From Aphanothece hegewaldii CCALA 016 (lineage in GTDB: Bacteria; Cyanobacteriota; Cyanobacteriia; Cyanobacteriales; Microcystaceae), in NCBI RefSeq assembly GCF_003007785.1, contig NZ_PXOH01000023.1:1-64000 (forward strand): a DNA stretch of 64,000 nucleotides, given 5' to 3'. The notes under the pieces were generated by a model. The model was given only the letters and a program-made list of their open reading frames with translations. It was not told the origin of the DNA and searched no databases. The stretch's first letter is position 1, and each line of letters starts with the position of its first letter. Shown here piece by piece: positions 1-9,692 of this stretch. The position numbers and the translations under genes were made by a program.

Positions 1-2
1 GA

Positions 3-3000
3 GACGACACAATTAATGCAGGAACAGGCAATGATACCATTGATGGTGGTGTGGGCAACGACCGATTAATTTTAAACTTTTCGGCTGAGAGTAATGACAT
101 TAACCTAACCCTAAATACAGGATTTGTCTTAAGTGGTATCACTAATGTTAGTAATATCGAAAGCTACAATATTACATCAGGAAGTGGCAACGATAGTATT
201 ATTCAATCAGGATTGATTAATAGTGCAGTTTATCGAGCCAATGATACTATTAATGGTGGTGCAGGCAACGATACATTAAATGCAGGTTTAGGCGATGATA
301 ATGTTTCTGGTGGTGCAGGAGATGACCTACTCATCATAGACTACTCAGTCGGTGATACAGGGAAAGGAATGTATCTGTCTACCAGCAACAGTACAGAAGG
401 TTCTTATAGTGGGCAAGCCTATCGCCAAAACAGCAATAATACCAGTAATCTCGATTATATTTCCTTCAATGGCATCAACCGCTTACAGGTGACAGGCACT
501 AGCAAAAATGATACCCTCACTTCGGGGTTAAACAACGATACTATTGATGGCGGTGCGGGTAATGATAACATTGATGGCGGTGCAGGTAATGACAGCTTAG
601 TTGGTGGAGATGGTAACGATACCATTGCTGGAGGTGATGGCAACGACAACATTACTGGAGGAGATGGCAACGACAGAATTGAGGGCGAAAATGGGAACGA
701 TACTATTGATGGCGGTTTAGGAATTGATACTCTAATAGGTGGCGCTGGAAATGATACTTATATTGTTGATACCACAACCGACACCATCACCGAAGCGGCT
801 AACGCAGGAATAGATACTATTAATGCCAGTATTACCTTTAGTATAGCTACACTCGCCAACATCGAAAACCTCACCTTAACGGGTACAGATAACATTAATG
901 CTACAGGCAATACTAACAATAACGTAATTACTGGAAATAGTGGCAATAATCGACTTGATGGCGGTGCGGGCATTGATACTTTAATAGGTGGTGATGGCAA
1001 TGATATTTATGTGGTCGATACTACTACAGATATCTTGACAGAATCGCCGAATAATGGTAATGATACCGTCGAATCTACTATTACATTTAGTCTAGCAGCG
1101 ATCGCAAATGTTGAAAACCTAACTCTAACAGGTACAGACAACATCAACGGTACAGGAAATACCCTCAATAACCTTATTACAGGAAATAGCGGTAATAATA
1201 TCCTTGATGGTGGAGATGGTAACGATACCCTTAATGGTAGTACAGGAATAGATACTTTATTAGGTGGTACGGGAGATGATATTTACATCGTCGATACCAC
1301 AACCGATATCATCACCGAAAATGCTAACGAGGGAACTGATACCATTAGTACAAATATAACATTTAGTCTAGCAGCGATCGCAAATGTTGAAAACCTAACT
1401 CTAACAGGTACAGACAACATCAACGGTACAGGAAACACCCTCAATAACCTACTCACTGGAAATAGCGGTAATAATACTCTATCTGGTGGAGATGGTAACG
1501 ATACCCTTGATGGTAGTACAGGAATAGATACTTTATTAGGTGGCACTGGAGATGATATTTACATCGTCGATACCACAACCGATATCATCACCGAAAATGC
1601 TAACGAGGGAAATGATACTATCAGTGCCAATATAACATTTAGTCTAGCAGCGATCGCAAATGTTGAAAACTTAACCTTAACGGGTACAGACAACATCAAC
1701 GGTACAGGAAACGCACTGAATAACGTTATTACGGGAAATACTGGCAATAATATTCTTGATGGTGGCGCTGGAATAGATACGCTCATCGGCGGCACGGGAG
1801 ATGATACTTACATCGTCGATACCACAACCGATACTATTACCGAAAATGCTAACTCTGGAACCGATACAATTAATGCCAATATAACCTTTAGTTTAGCTGC
1901 ACTGACCAACATCGAAAACCTAACTCTAACTGGTGCAGGTAACATCAATGGTACAGGCAACAATAACAATAATGTAATTGTTGGAAATAGCGGTAATAAT
2001 ACCCTATCTGGTGGAAATGGAATAGATACTTTATTAGGTGGCTCTGGAAATGATACTTATGTAATTGATACAACAACCGATACCATCACCGAAAATGCTA
2101 ACGAGGGAACTGACACCATCAGAGCTAATCTTAGTCTAAGCCTTGTTGGTTACACAAATATCGAAAACCTGACCTTAACTGGTGCAGCAAATCTAAATGG
2201 TACAGGAAACACTCTCAATAATGTTATTACAGGAAATACTGGTAATAATACCCTTGATGGTGATACTGGAATTGATACCCTCATCGGTGGCACTGGAAAT
2301 GATATTTACATTGTAGATACCACAACTGACACTATCACTGAAAACGCTAACGAGGGAATTGATACAATTAATGCGAGTATTACCTTTAGTCTAGCAGCGA
2401 TCGCAAATGTTGAAAACCTAACTCTAACTGGTACAGATAACATTAATGCTACAGGAAACACCCTCAATAACCTTATTACAGGAAATAGCGGTAATAATAT
2501 CCTCGATGGTGGTGGTGGAATAGATACTTTATTAGGTGGTACTGGAGATGATACTTACATCGTCGATACAACAACCGATACTATCACCGAAAACGCTAAC
2601 GAAGGAACTGATACAATTAGTGCGAGTATTACCTTTAGTTTAGCTGCACTGACCAATATCGAAAACCTAACCTTAACTGGTACAGATAATATCAACGGTA
2701 CAGGAAATACCCTCAATAATGTTATTACAGGAAATAGCGGTAATAATACTCTATCTGGTGGAGATGGTAACGATACCCTTGATGGTGGTGGTGGAATAGA
2801 TACTCTAATAGGTGGTACTGGAGATGATACTTACATCGTCGATACCACAACCGATACCATCACCGAAAACGCTAACGAGGGAACTGATACAATTAGTACA
2901 AATATAACCTTTAGTCTAGCAGCGATCGCAAATGTTGAAAACCTAACTCTAACAGGTACAGACAACATTAATGCTACAGGAAACGCCCTCAATAACCTTA

Positions 3001-3962
3001 TTACAGGAAATAGCGGTAATAATACCCTTGATGGTGGAGATGGAATAGATACCCTAATAGGTGGTACGGGAGATGATACTTACATTGTCGATACCACAAC
3101 CGATACTATCACCGAAAATGCTAACGAAGGAACCGATACCATTAGTACAAATATTACCTTTAGTTTAGCTGCACTGACCAACATCGAAAACCTAACCCTA
3201 ACAGGTACAGACAACATCAACGGTACAGGAAACGCAGTAAATAACCTTATTACGGGAAATACTGGGAATAATATTCTTGATGGTGGTACTGGAATTGATA
3301 CCCTAATTGGTGGTACTGGAAATGATACTTACATTGTCGATACCACAACCGACACTATCACCGAAAATGCCAACTCTGGAACCGATACCATTAGTGCGAG
3401 TATTATCTTTAGTCTAGCTGCACTAACCAACATTGAAAATCTGACGCTCACTACCAATAAAAACCTCAACGGTACAGGAAACGCCCTAAATAACGTAATT
3501 ACGGGAAATAATGGCAATAATCTGCTTAATGGCGGTGTTGGCAATGATACCCTAACGGGAAATAACGGAAATGATACCCTAATCGGTGGAACTGGAAATG
3601 ATATTCTTGTTGGAGGAACTGGAAATGATAGTCTAACTGGTAACGCTGGACAAGACTTCTTTGTTTTCAATGCACCCACCGAAGGCATCGACTTAATTAC
3701 AGATTTCTCCTTGACAAATGATAAGATATATGTATCGGCGGCGGGTTTTGGTTCGGGTTTAATTGCTAATACTGCGTTGAATGCGAATCAGTTTACCATA
3801 GGTACGGCTACAACCACGGCCGACCAACGCTTTGTTTACGATTCCAGTACAGGTGCATTGTTCTTTGATGCTAATGGTAATGTTTCTGGTGGCGTGACTC
3901 AAATTGCTACACTGAGTACAGGTTTAGCCATGACGAGCGCTCAGATTTTTGTCACCGTTTAA
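3..3962 (+). CDS. RTX-like calcium-binding repeat protein, 5' end outside window
   Basis: This is the C-terminal part (about 1,320 residues) of a very large secreted repeat protein. The reading frame is open to the left edge, and residues before the first possible GTG at 51 already read as GGxGxDT-type repeats, so the true start lies upstream. Blocks of GGxGNDxL nonapeptides, which bind calcium as parallel beta rolls in RTX proteins, alternate with a roughly 83-residue unit (YIVDTTTDTITENANEG, then an ITFSLAA...NVENLTLTG stretch, then NNxITGNSGNN). I count 11 such units. The last 100 residues (FFVFNAPTEGIDLITDF onward) resemble the C-terminal domain of type I-secreted proteins, where the uncleaved secretion signal lies. 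Likely a surface or extracellular protein; no catalytic domain is visible here. The units are nearly identical at DNA level, indicating recent homogenisation. Confidence 0.85.
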   Translation, partial: DDTINAGTGNDTIDGGVGNDRLILNFSAESNDINLTLNTGFVLSGITNVSNIESYNITSGSGNDSIIQSGLINSAVYRANDTINGGAGNDTLNAGLGDDNVSGGAGDDLLIIDYSVGDTGKGMYLSTSNSTEGSYSGQAYRQNSNNTSNLDYISFNGINRLQVTGTSKNDTLTSGLNNDTIDGGAGNDNIDGGAGNDSLVGGDGNDTIAGGDGNDNITGGDGNDRIEGENGNDTIDGGLGIDTLIGGAGNDTYIVDTTTDTITEAANAGIDTINASITFSIATLANIENLTLTGTDNINATGNTNNNVITGNSGNNRLDGGAGIDTLIGGDGNDIYVVDTTTDILTESPNNGNDTVESTITFSLAAIANVENLTLTGTDNINGTGNTLNNLITGNSGNNILDGGDGNDTLNGSTGIDTLLGGTGDDIYIVDTTTDIITENANEGTDTISTNITFSLAAIANVENLTLTGTDNINGTGNTLNNLLTGNSGNNTLSGGDGNDTLDGSTGIDTLLGGTGDDIYIVDTTTDIITENANEGNDTISANITFSLAAIANVENLTLTGTDNINGTGNALNNVITGNTGNNILDGGAGIDTLIGGTGDDTYIVDTTTDTITENANSGTDTINANITFSLAALTNIENLTLTGAGNINGTGNNNNNVIVGNSGNNTLSGGNGIDTLLGGSGNDTYVIDTTTDTITENANEGTDTIRANLSLSLVGYTNIENLTLTGAANLNGTGNTLNNVITGNTGNNTLDGDTGIDTLIGGTGNDIYIVDTTTDTITENANEGIDTINASITFSLAAIANVENLTLTGTDNINATGNTLNNLITGNSGNNILDGGGGIDTLLGGTGDDTYIVDTTTDTITENANEGTDTISASITFSLAALTNIENLTLTGTDNINGTGNTLNNVITGNSGNNTLSGGDGNDTLDGGGGIDTLIGGTGDDTYIVDTTTDTITENANEGTDTISTNITFSLAAIANVENLTLTGTDNINATGNALNNLITGNSGNNTLDGGDGIDTLIGGTGDDTYIVDTTTDTITENANEGTDTISTNITFSLAALTNIENLTLTGTDNINGTGNAVNNLITGNTGNNILDGGTGIDTLIGGTGNDTYIVDTTTDTITENANSGTDTISASIIFSLAALTNIENLTLTTNKNLNGTGNALNNVITGNNGNNLLNGGVGNDTLTGNNGNDTLIGGTGNDILVGGTGNDSLTGNAGQDFFVFNAPTEGIDLITDFSLTNDKIYVSAAGFGSGLIANTALNANQFTIGTATTTADQRFVYDSSTGALFFDANGNVSGGVTQIATLSTGLAMTSAQIFVTV
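51..3640 (+). repeat. Eleven ~250-bp in-gene tandem repeats
   Basis: Within the RTX gene, a unit of about 250 bp recurs 11 times, with blocks around AGCAGCGATCGCAAATGTTG (for example at 1375, 1645, 2394, 2920) identical or almost so between units. Some units carry an extra GNDTLDG insert, so unit length varies in steps of one RTX nonapeptide. Such arrays change copy number by slippage or recombination and are prone to misassembly. Confidence 0.85.
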
Positions 3963-4090
3963 TTCATTAATTGTAGGGGTTTGGTACAGTAAACAGTAAT
4001 CAATCAAAAAAACTTTCATACTGATGACTGATTACTGAAAAGGTTTGGTCTATTTTACCCTCATTTTTACTGGGTTTGGAGACATTACTT

Positions 4091-4137
4091 GTAAAGACGC
4101 GATATATCGCGTCTCTACAGGATATCGCGTCTCTACA
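4091..4137. repeat. Palindromic GTAGAGACGCGATATATCGCGTCTCTAC-type dispersed element
   Basis: Positions 4091-4118 form a near-perfect 28-base palindrome centred on GCGATATATCGC, followed at 4119-4137 by a second half copy (GATATCGCGTCTCTACAG). It lies between the convergent RTX and cysA genes. Short palindromes with GAGACGCG arms are dispersed in many cyanobacterial genomes; here it could also act as a transcript-end hairpin. It has no T tract. Confidence 0.6.
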
Positions 4138-4182
4138 GGCTAATTTGAGATTATTTGGAGCAAAAAGACCAAATCCTTACAA

Positions 4183-5256
4183 CTAACCATTAACCGTTAA
4201 TGGTTCACTGGTATAAGCATTGCTTTTTGGATCAACAAAATAGCGAGCATGACGCGGTTTAATATAGACAACTTGTCCGAGTTCAACCGGTAAGTGAGCA
4301 AATTTTTCTCGACTTATATTAGCTAAAATTTCACGCCCGTCAGGTAATTCTAATTCGACGAGAATTTCCCAACCTAAATGAATGATCCGTTTAACGATCG
4401 CAGGTTTGTTTTGAGCATCACTTTCGCAATGAATTTCGAGATCGTGGGGACGGATAAATACTTGAGTTTGCGACGGATGAACATTAGGAAGAATAGTATC
4501 ATGTTTAGCCGAAGCATCTAATAAACCGACTGTACCTGGGAGAATATTAACTTCACCAACAAACTCCATCACAAATGAGGTAGCGGGATGATCATACACT
4601 TCTTGGGGTGAGCCTACTTGTTCAATTTTGCCATGATTCATCACAACAATTTCATCAGCAACCTCCATCGCTTCCTCTTGATCGTGGGTCACAAAAACAC
4701 TGGTAATATGGACTTCATCGTGTAAGCGTCGTAACCAGCTACGGAGTTCTTTACGGACTTTTGCATCAAGAGCGCCGAAAGGTTCATCTAAGAGTAAAAC
4801 TTGGGGTTCAACGGCTAAAGCACGTGCTAGAGCGACTCTTTGGCGTTGTCCTCCTGATAATTGAGAAGGATAGCGATCGCCTAAACCTTGTAATTGAATG
4901 AGTCCGAGTAATTCCTCTACTTTATTTTTAATTTGTTTAGCGGGATGTTTGCGAATATCTAAACCAAAAGCAATATTTTGACGGACGGTTAGATGTTTAA
5001 ATAGGGCGTAGTGTTGGAAAACAAAGCCAATGTTACGTCTTCTGATATCTAAATTAGTCGTATCTTGGCCATTAATAATAATTCTTCCCATATCGGGCTT
5101 TTCTAAACCAGCGATCGTTCTGAGTAAAGTTGATTTTCCTGAGCCAGAAGGCCCTAGTAAGGCGACTAATTTACCATCGGGAATAGTTAGATTAATATTG
5201 CCCAAAGCTTGAAAAGAGCCAAAGTTTTTCGATACTTGTTGAATTGAAATACTCAT
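4183..5256 (-). CDS. cysA: Sulfate/thiosulfate ABC transporter ATP-binding protein
   Basis: A 357-residue ATPase that powers sulfate/thiosulfate import across the plasma membrane, pairing with CysT and CysW. Walker A is GPSGSGKST (near residue 35), the ABC signature is [15 protein letters not shown], Walker B is [13 protein letters not shown], and the switch histidine follows in [15 protein letters not shown]. The C-terminal ~120 residues form the regulatory TOBE-type domain found in CysA and related importers. The ATG at 5256 is preceded by AGGAAG at good spacing. It is the last gene of the leftward sbpA-NIL-cysT-cysW-cysA operon, 29 bp after cysW. Placing the ATPase last is common in cyanobacterial sulfate operons. 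Confidence in the substrate rests on the operon, since CysA, PotA and similar ATPases look alike. Confidence 0.93.
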   Translation of the reverse strand: MSISIQQVSKNFGSFQALGNINLTIPDGKLVALLGPSGSGKSTLLRTIAGLEKPDMGRIIINGQDTTNLDIRRRNIGFVFQHYALFKHLTVRQNIAFGLDIRKHPAKQIKNKVEELLGLIQLQGLGDRYPSQLSGGQRQRVALARALAVEPQVLLLDEPFGALDAKVRKELRSWLRRLHDEVHITSVFVTHDQEEAMEVADEIVVMNHGKIEQVGSPQEVYDHPATSFVMEFVGEVNILPGTVGLLDASAKHDTILPNVHPSQTQVFIRPHDLEIHCESDAQNKPAIVKRIIHLGWEILVELELPDGREILANISREKFAHLPVELGQVVYIKPRHARYFVDPKSNAYTSEPLTVNG

Positions 5257-5285
5257 GATTTTAACTTCCTAAAAAATGTTTAACT

Positions 5286-6098
5286 TTACGAATGTTTTGT
5301 ATTACGTTTGAGAATGTCTTGTAAAACGAGAGTAACAGCAGCTAGTAAAGCCAGAATTACGGCAGCACTAAAAGCGGCTTCTGTTTGATAGTTTTTATAA
5401 GCTTGTTCAACAAAAATGGGTAATGTTGCCGTCCGACCTAAAATACTGCCAGAAACAACGGAAACCGCACCAAATTCGCCCATTGCCCGCGCATTCGTTA
5501 AGAGAATACCATACAACAAACCCCAGCGAATATTCGGCAAAACAACGCGCCAAAAAACTTGCCAGTCATTCGCTCCTAATATTCTTGCTGCTTCTTCTTG
5601 TTCGGTGCCAATTTCTTCTAAAACCGGTAGAACTTCACGAGCAACAAAAGGTAAAGTTACAAAAATAGTAGCGATAACCATTCCGGGTAGAGCAAAAATA
5701 ATTTTAGTTCCTGTTGCTTCTAACCATCCTCCAAACCAACCATTGCGCCCATAAAGTAAAACAATCATTAACCCTGCAACCACTGGAGAAATGGAGAAAG
5801 GTAAATCAATAATACTCATGAGCAAAGCACGTCCTCGAAATTTATTGCGAGCCAAAAACCAAGCAATAATTAAACCAAAAACGGTATTTAATGGAATGGT
5901 AATAGCAGTAATTATTAAAGTTAGTTTTACTGCTTCAATAAAGTCTCTATTTTTAACCGCTTCAATAAAAGCACCAAACCCTTTATGAAAAGCTTCGTAA
6001 AAAACAGCGATCGCGGGAATAAATAAAACCAGACATAAATATAATATTGCGATGGTAATCAGAATAGTTGATGACAGCTTATTTTTACTAGACTGCAT
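5286..6098 (-). CDS. cysW: Sulfate ABC transporter permease CysW
   Basis: A 270-residue inner-membrane permease with about six hydrophobic segments, one of two dissimilar permeases of the sulfate importer. The cytoplasmic coupling loop has the EAA motif ([21 protein letters not shown], around residues 165-185) that contacts CysA. The segment [18 protein letters not shown] is typical of CysW/CysT. Its first bases overlap the end of cysT by 11 bp, implying translational coupling and equal amounts of the two permeases. Length agrees with the family (about 270-290). CysW versus CysT is assigned by gene order and by the [11 protein letters not shown] form of the motif. Confidence 0.92.
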   Translation of the reverse strand: MQSSKNKLSSTILITIAILYLCLVLFIPAIAVFYEAFHKGFGAFIEAVKNRDFIEAVKLTLIITAITIPLNTVFGLIIAWFLARNKFRGRALLMSIIDLPFSISPVVAGLMIVLLYGRNGWFGGWLEATGTKIIFALPGMVIATIFVTLPFVAREVLPVLEEIGTEQEEAARILGANDWQVFWRVVLPNIRWGLLYGILLTNARAMGEFGAVSVVSGSILGRTATLPIFVEQAYKNYQTEAAFSAAVILALLAAVTLVLQDILKRNTKHS

Positions 6099-6948
6099 AA
6101 CGTCTTCCCCACTGTTGTAGAAGATTAATTACTAAAAGCAGTACGAGTGAGACGATTAAAAGAAATGTTCCGATAACAGTTGCTCCCGCATAGTCATATT
6201 GTTCTAATCTTTGGAAAATTAAAACGGGTGCAATTAAATCTTTAAAAGGAATACCCGAAGAAATAATCACCACTGAGCCATATTCCCCAACTGCTCTAGC
6301 AAAACCGAGAGAAATTCCTGTTAAAATCGGTGGAATTAAAGGGGGTAAAACGACTCGCCAAAAAGTTTGAGATTCAGTTGCTCCTAATGACCATGCTGCC
6401 TCTTCAACTTCTATTTCTATTTCTTGTAAAACGGGTTGTAATGTTCTTACAATAAAAGGCAAAGAAATAAAAAGCATTGCCACAAATACCCCTAAACGAG
6501 TGAAAGCAATTTTGATGCCAAATGGGGCAAAAAGTTGACCGATCCAACCTTTTTCACTATAAACTGTTGCTAGGACTAAACCTGCTACAGAAGTGGGCAA
6601 AGCAAAAGGTAAATCGACTAAAGCATCGATCGCTTTTTTTAAAGGAAAATCGTAACGAACCAATACCCAGGCAACCAATGTACCTAAAATACCATTAATT
6701 GCGGCTGCCAAAAGTGCTGTAACAAAAGTAACATTATAAGCAGAAAGAGCAACAGGACTGGTAGCAATTCGCCAAAATTCTGAGGGTCCTAATGATAGAG
6801 ATTTAGTGATTAATGCAGTAGCCGGTAAAAAGAGAATAATAATGAGATAGAAAATACTAAGTAAAAACGGCCAAGGAAGATTGTTATTTTTCGGTTTACC
6901 CACTGGTGATTTAGTTAAAAATGACTGAATTTGCGAAACAGATTCCAT
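6088..6948 (-). CDS. cysT: Sulfate ABC transporter permease CysT (CysU)
   Basis: A 286-residue permease partner of CysW with about six membrane segments. The EAA coupling motif is [21 protein letters not shown] and a conserved sulfate-permease stretch reads [20 protein letters not shown]. The N-terminal 25 residues are polar ([15 protein letters not shown]) before the first helix. The gene follows the NIL-domain gene by 18 bp and overlaps cysW, so it is an internal operon gene with no promoter of its own visible. Family length is about 275-290, consistent with an intact gene. Confidence 0.92.
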   Translation of the reverse strand: MESVSQIQSFLTKSPVGKPKNNNLPWPFLLSIFYLIIILFLPATALITKSLSLGPSEFWRIATSPVALSAYNVTFVTALLAAAINGILGTLVAWVLVRYDFPLKKAIDALVDLPFALPTSVAGLVLATVYSEKGWIGQLFAPFGIKIAFTRLGVFVAMLFISLPFIVRTLQPVLQEIEIEVEEAAWSLGATESQTFWRVVLPPLIPPILTGISLGFARAVGEYGSVVIISSGIPFKDLIAPVLIFQRLEQYDYAGATVIGTFLLIVSLVLLLVINLLQQWGRRYAV

Positions 6949-6966
6949 TTGTTTTTTAGGCTCTCC

Positions 6967-7299
6967 TTACCAACCATCAGCTAAAGTATTTTCTTCATAC
7001 CAAATCTCAACTTCAAGATCAGTTAGATAGGTTAAGGCACTATCAATATCTTGAGAAGTTCCCTGAAGTTTTAGATCAAACCAACCATCATTTGGTTTAT
7101 TTGAACCTAATAAAGCAGCCACAATACTGACTTCTATATTATACTCAGAGATTAAGCGAGAGATGAGAGGTTCTTGGGTGTATTGTTGGGGAATTCGGAT
7201 TTTAATCCGTCGTTCAGTCTTGCGATTTTTATCAGACTGATCTAACTCTAAATCCAAAAGATTATTATTAACGTGTTTCCAATCTGGAGAAAGACTCAT
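6967..7299 (-). CDS. Stand-alone NIL-domain protein in the sulfate operon
   Basis: A 110-residue soluble protein. Residues about 30-105 (RRIKIRIPQQYTQEPLISRL ... GWFDLKLQGTSQDIDSALTYL) match the NIL domain, a ferredoxin-like fold best known as the substrate-sensing C-terminal domain of the methionine importer ATPase MetN. Here it is free-standing between sbpA and cysT. Its ATG has a GAGGA ribosome site 8-10 bases upstream. The position suggests a role in sulfur sensing or in tuning the sulfate importer, perhaps binding a sulfur amino acid and regulating the ATPase; that is inference. The N-terminal 25 residues are polar and have no recognised motif. Confidence 0.75.
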   Translation of the reverse strand: MSLSPDWKHVNNNLLDLELDQSDKNRKTERRIKIRIPQQYTQEPLISRLISEYNIEVSIVAALLGSNKPNDGWFDLKLQGTSQDIDSALTYLTDLEVEIWYEENTLADGW

Positions 7300-7321
7300 G
7301 ATAGATTATCCTCATTAATAT

Positions 7322-8395
7322 TTAAGATTTATTTAGTTTGTTCATGATTTTGTCAAAAGTTGCATCATCTTCAAAAAATTCTTGTTGAATTTTGCTCCAT
7401 CCCCCTAAATCTTTGACTGTAAATAAGTTTTTGACTGTGGGATATTTGCTGGCGAATTCTTTTGTAACTTCTGTATCAACGGGACGGAAACCTACTTGAG
7501 CGAATTCTCTTTGTGCTTCAGGAGTATAAAGAAATTGCGTAAAAGCTTCGGCTACTTGACGAGTGCCATGTTTATCGACATTTGCATCAACAACCGTTAC
7601 TGGATTATCGATCGAAATGTTATAATCTGTCGGCACAACATAAGGAACTTTTTCTCCTTTCTGCTCGGCTAAAAGAACTTCATTTTCGTAGTTAATTAAG
7701 ACATTTCCTTGTCCTTGTTTATAAAAAACATCGCTTGCTTCTCTAGCATCTTTTGGTAAAACTGGCGCATTTTTTAAGACTTTTTCAATAAAAGTAGTGG
7801 CTTGTTGAGGTGTGCCTCCAGCTTGTGTAACCGAACCCCATAAAGCTAAGAAATTCCATCTCGCCCCCCCAGAAGTTTTCGGGTTTGCGGTAATCACTTT
7901 GATATCATCTCTTGCTAAATCTGACCATTTTTTAACGTTTAATTTGCCATCTCGTTCGACCAAAGCAGCGACGGAACGATGTACGATCGAATCATTGGGT
8001 AATTCTTTTTCCCAACCCGGTTGAATGAGTCCTGCTTTTTCAATTTTTTTGGTATCTAAGGCTAAAGCTAGAGCCACCACATCCGCTTCAAGTCCATCTA
8101 TGACAGCCCTAGTTTGAGAACCTGAACCTCCGTAACTTTGCTCAAAAACGACATCTTGTCCTGTTTTGGCTTTCCATTGTTCGACAAATTTTGGGATGAT
8201 TTTTTCGTAAGCACTCTGTGTCACCGCATAGGATACCAAGGTTAGAGTAACAGGTTTAGTAGAACTGGTATTCGTTGCACTCTGACTCGTCCCTGCATTT
8301 GGAGTACTTGTATTTGGGGAACTACAGGAGATTAACATTCCCCCCAACAGAGAACTCATCAGTACCACACTGACCATAGATGAGGGTTTCGTCAT
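7322..8395 (-). CDS. sbpA: Periplasmic sulfate-binding lipoprotein
   Basis: The substrate-binding subunit of the sulfate importer. I start at the ATG at 8395 (MTKPSS), which has AGGAG ten bases upstream; the in-frame TTG at 8404 would sit on top of that site. The N-terminus is a lipoprotein signal with a lipobox ending GMLISC (Cys24), so the mature protein is membrane-anchored. The body has typical SBP family II features: VTLTLVSYAVTQSAYEKIIP, FEQSYGGSGSQTRAVIDGL, TANPKTSGGARWNFLALWG and YTPEAQREFAQVGFRPVD. These match the sulfate/thiosulfate/molybdate binding class, with the TSGGARWNF segment characteristic of sulfate binders. First gene of the operon. Confidence 0.92.
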   Translation of the reverse strand: MTKPSSMVSVVLMSSLLGGMLISCSSPNTSTPNAGTSQSATNTSSTKPVTLTLVSYAVTQSAYEKIIPKFVEQWKAKTGQDVVFEQSYGGSGSQTRAVIDGLEADVVALALALDTKKIEKAGLIQPGWEKELPNDSIVHRSVAALVERDGKLNVKKWSDLARDDIKVITANPKTSGGARWNFLALWGSVTQAGGTPQQATTFIEKVLKNAPVLPKDAREASDVFYKQGQGNVLINYENEVLLAEQKGEKVPYVVPTDYNISIDNPVTVVDANVDKHGTRQVAEAFTQFLYTPEAQREFAQVGFRPVDTEVTKEFASKYPTVKNLFTVKDLGGWSKIQQEFFEDDATFDKIMNKLNKS

Positions 8396-8480
8396 ATCTA
8401 GCAATCTCCTTTCGTGTTGTGATCCGTTTTCAAGTAGCTTATTTTACATTTGTGTTTTAATACTAAACGAAGTTAATAAA

Positions 8481-8501
8481 AATTACAATACATTCGTAAT
8501 T
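8481..8501. promoter_or_regulatory. Inverted repeat AATTAC-N9-GTAATT in the divergent sbpA/cysR promoter region
   Basis: The 179-bp gap between the divergent starts of sbpA (8395) and cysR (8575) holds a 6+6 inverted repeat with 9-base spacer. The geometry suits a dimeric Crp-type regulator, and CysR is encoded next door. The sequence is not the classical TGTGA-N6-TCACA Crp site, so assignment as the CysR operator is a guess from position. Confidence 0.3.
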
Positions 8502-8574
8502 TAACTTTGATTCAATCTCGAAGAGTAAAAAACTTGTGGGAAGATTGAAGAGAAGACCGCATAGACACATAATT

Positions 8575-9366
8575 ATGGCCAAAGCCAGCAAGAAGCAAAA
8601 ACTAAGCCCAGTAGAGCAGTTGACTCAGCACAGTTTTTTATTTAGAGGACTAGATAGTGGTTGGTTATCGGGCTATTTACCCCCCGAAACCCTGAAAATT
8701 GAAACCCTCTTTTCTAACCGTCCTGTATACACGGCTTTTTTGCCAGACGAAAATTTAGATGTGTTGTATGTCATTTTGGATGAGGGGTTAGTGATCGTGC
8801 GGAGTACTCCCCTGGATCGGATTATTGCGATCGCTTATCCTGGGGGATGTTTTGGCATGAGTAGCTTACCTTTTAGTTATGGGTTGGCTAGTCGAGCTTT
8901 TCCTTGTCTCGTCGAGTCTTATAAGACAACTCATGTCATCAAAGTCCCTTTAGTAGCCATTGAGCAAATTTATTCTTCAAGTGAGGTTTTTCAGGAACGT
9001 TACCGATTACTCTTTGAACTAGAACAAAAATTCCACTATCATCTACTCAACTGTAGTACTTATCCGCCGCAAGCTGTCGCCACCTTACTGAGAGCTTTAA
9101 TTTATCAAGAACGAGAACTCGGTAATCAACCCAATGAGTCTAATATATATACTTTTGATTTACCAGTAGATGTGATTGCTCGTGCCTGTCAACTCAATCA
9201 ACGAACTGTAGAACAAGTTTTAAAGGGAATGCAGCAAGTCGGTTTAATTGAGTCTAACAAAAGCAATGACTCATCAACCGATCTAGTTCAAGTAATTGAT
9301 CCCGATCGCTTAAAAGAAGTCTATAGCTCCACTCGTGATAAGGTTTCTTGGTGGCCATTGCGTTAG
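8575..9366 (+). CDS. cysR: CysR-like Crp/Fnr family transcriptional regulator
   Basis: A 263-residue regulator with an N-terminal cyclic-nucleotide-type beta barrel (residues ~25-140, including LYVILDEGLVIVRSTPLDRI and AYPGGCFGMSSLPFSYG) and a C-terminal winged helix-turn-helix (DVIARACQLNQRTVEQVLKG). I use the ATG at 8575 (MAKASK) over the upstream GTG at 8536, whose extra residues are basic and unlike the family. It is divergent from the sulfate operon, the position of CysR, a Crp-family activator of sulfate-limitation genes in Synechococcus. The barrel lacks an obvious cAMP phosphate cassette (RxAA), fitting regulators that do not use cAMP. The symbol rests on context as much as sequence. 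Confidence 0.72.
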   Translation: MAKASKKQKLSPVEQLTQHSFLFRGLDSGWLSGYLPPETLKIETLFSNRPVYTAFLPDENLDVLYVILDEGLVIVRSTPLDRIIAIAYPGGCFGMSSLPFSYGLASRAFPCLVESYKTTHVIKVPLVAIEQIYSSSEVFQERYRLLFELEQKFHYHLLNCSTYPPQAVATLLRALIYQERELGNQPNESNIYTFDLPVDVIARACQLNQRTVEQVLKGMQQVGLIESNKSNDSSTDLVQVIDPDRLKEVYSSTRDKVSWWPLR

Positions 9367-9439
9367 TCAAAAAAAAAATATTCAAAAAAGCTTTGACTTT
9401 CTGGGCAGCTATGCTAATATTATTAATTGTGACATCAAT

Positions 9440-9524
9440 GGGTCGATGCCCGAGTGGTTAATGGGGGTGGACTGTAAATCCACTGGCTACGCCTACGCTG
9501 GTTCAAATCCAGCTCGGCCCACCA
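9440..9524 (+). tRNA. tRNA-Tyr (anticodon GTA)
   Basis: An 85-nt class II tRNA with encoded CCA. The acceptor stem pairs GGGTCGA with TCGGCCC (one G-T pair). The anticodon stem GTGGA/TCCAC encloses the loop CTGTAAA with GTA at 9474-9476. A long variable arm (CTGGCTACGCCTACGCTG region) and the T loop GGTTCAAATCC follow. All tRNA elements are in place. Confidence 0.95.
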
Positions 9525-9543
9525 AAATTAAATTAATTTTTAT

Positions 9544-9615
9544 GCCCGTGTAGCTCAGTGGTAGAGCACACCCTTGGTAAGGGTGAGGTCATGAGTTCAA
9601 TCCTCATCACGGGCT
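9544..9615 (+). tRNA. tRNA-Thr (anticodon GGT)
   Basis: A 72-nt tRNA without encoded CCA. The acceptor stem pairs GCCCGTG with CACGGGC perfectly, the anticodon stem CACCC/GGGTG encloses TTGGTAA with GGT at 9576-9578, and the T loop is GAGTTCAATCCTC. It lies 19 bp after tRNA-Tyr, so the two are probably co-transcribed. A tRNA-Tyr/tRNA-Thr pair is a common bacterial arrangement. Confidence 0.95.
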
Positions 9616-9692
9616 TATCCTAGAACCTGGTTAGAGAGCGGGTTTTTACAAGATAGGAAATCTGGTGATGTTGTAGATTTGTTATTAAGCTT

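Noticed and set aside
455..3688. Several leftward ORFs of 71-119 residues opposite the RTX gene
   Set aside because: They are rich in Pro, Ser, Leu and Val because they are the antisense of GGxGxD repeats; they have no ribosome sites and vanish where repeats end.
9335..9553. Rightward 72-residue ORF across the tRNA-Tyr gene
   Set aside because: It overlaps the end of cysR and the whole tRNA; the tRNA structure explains the sequence.
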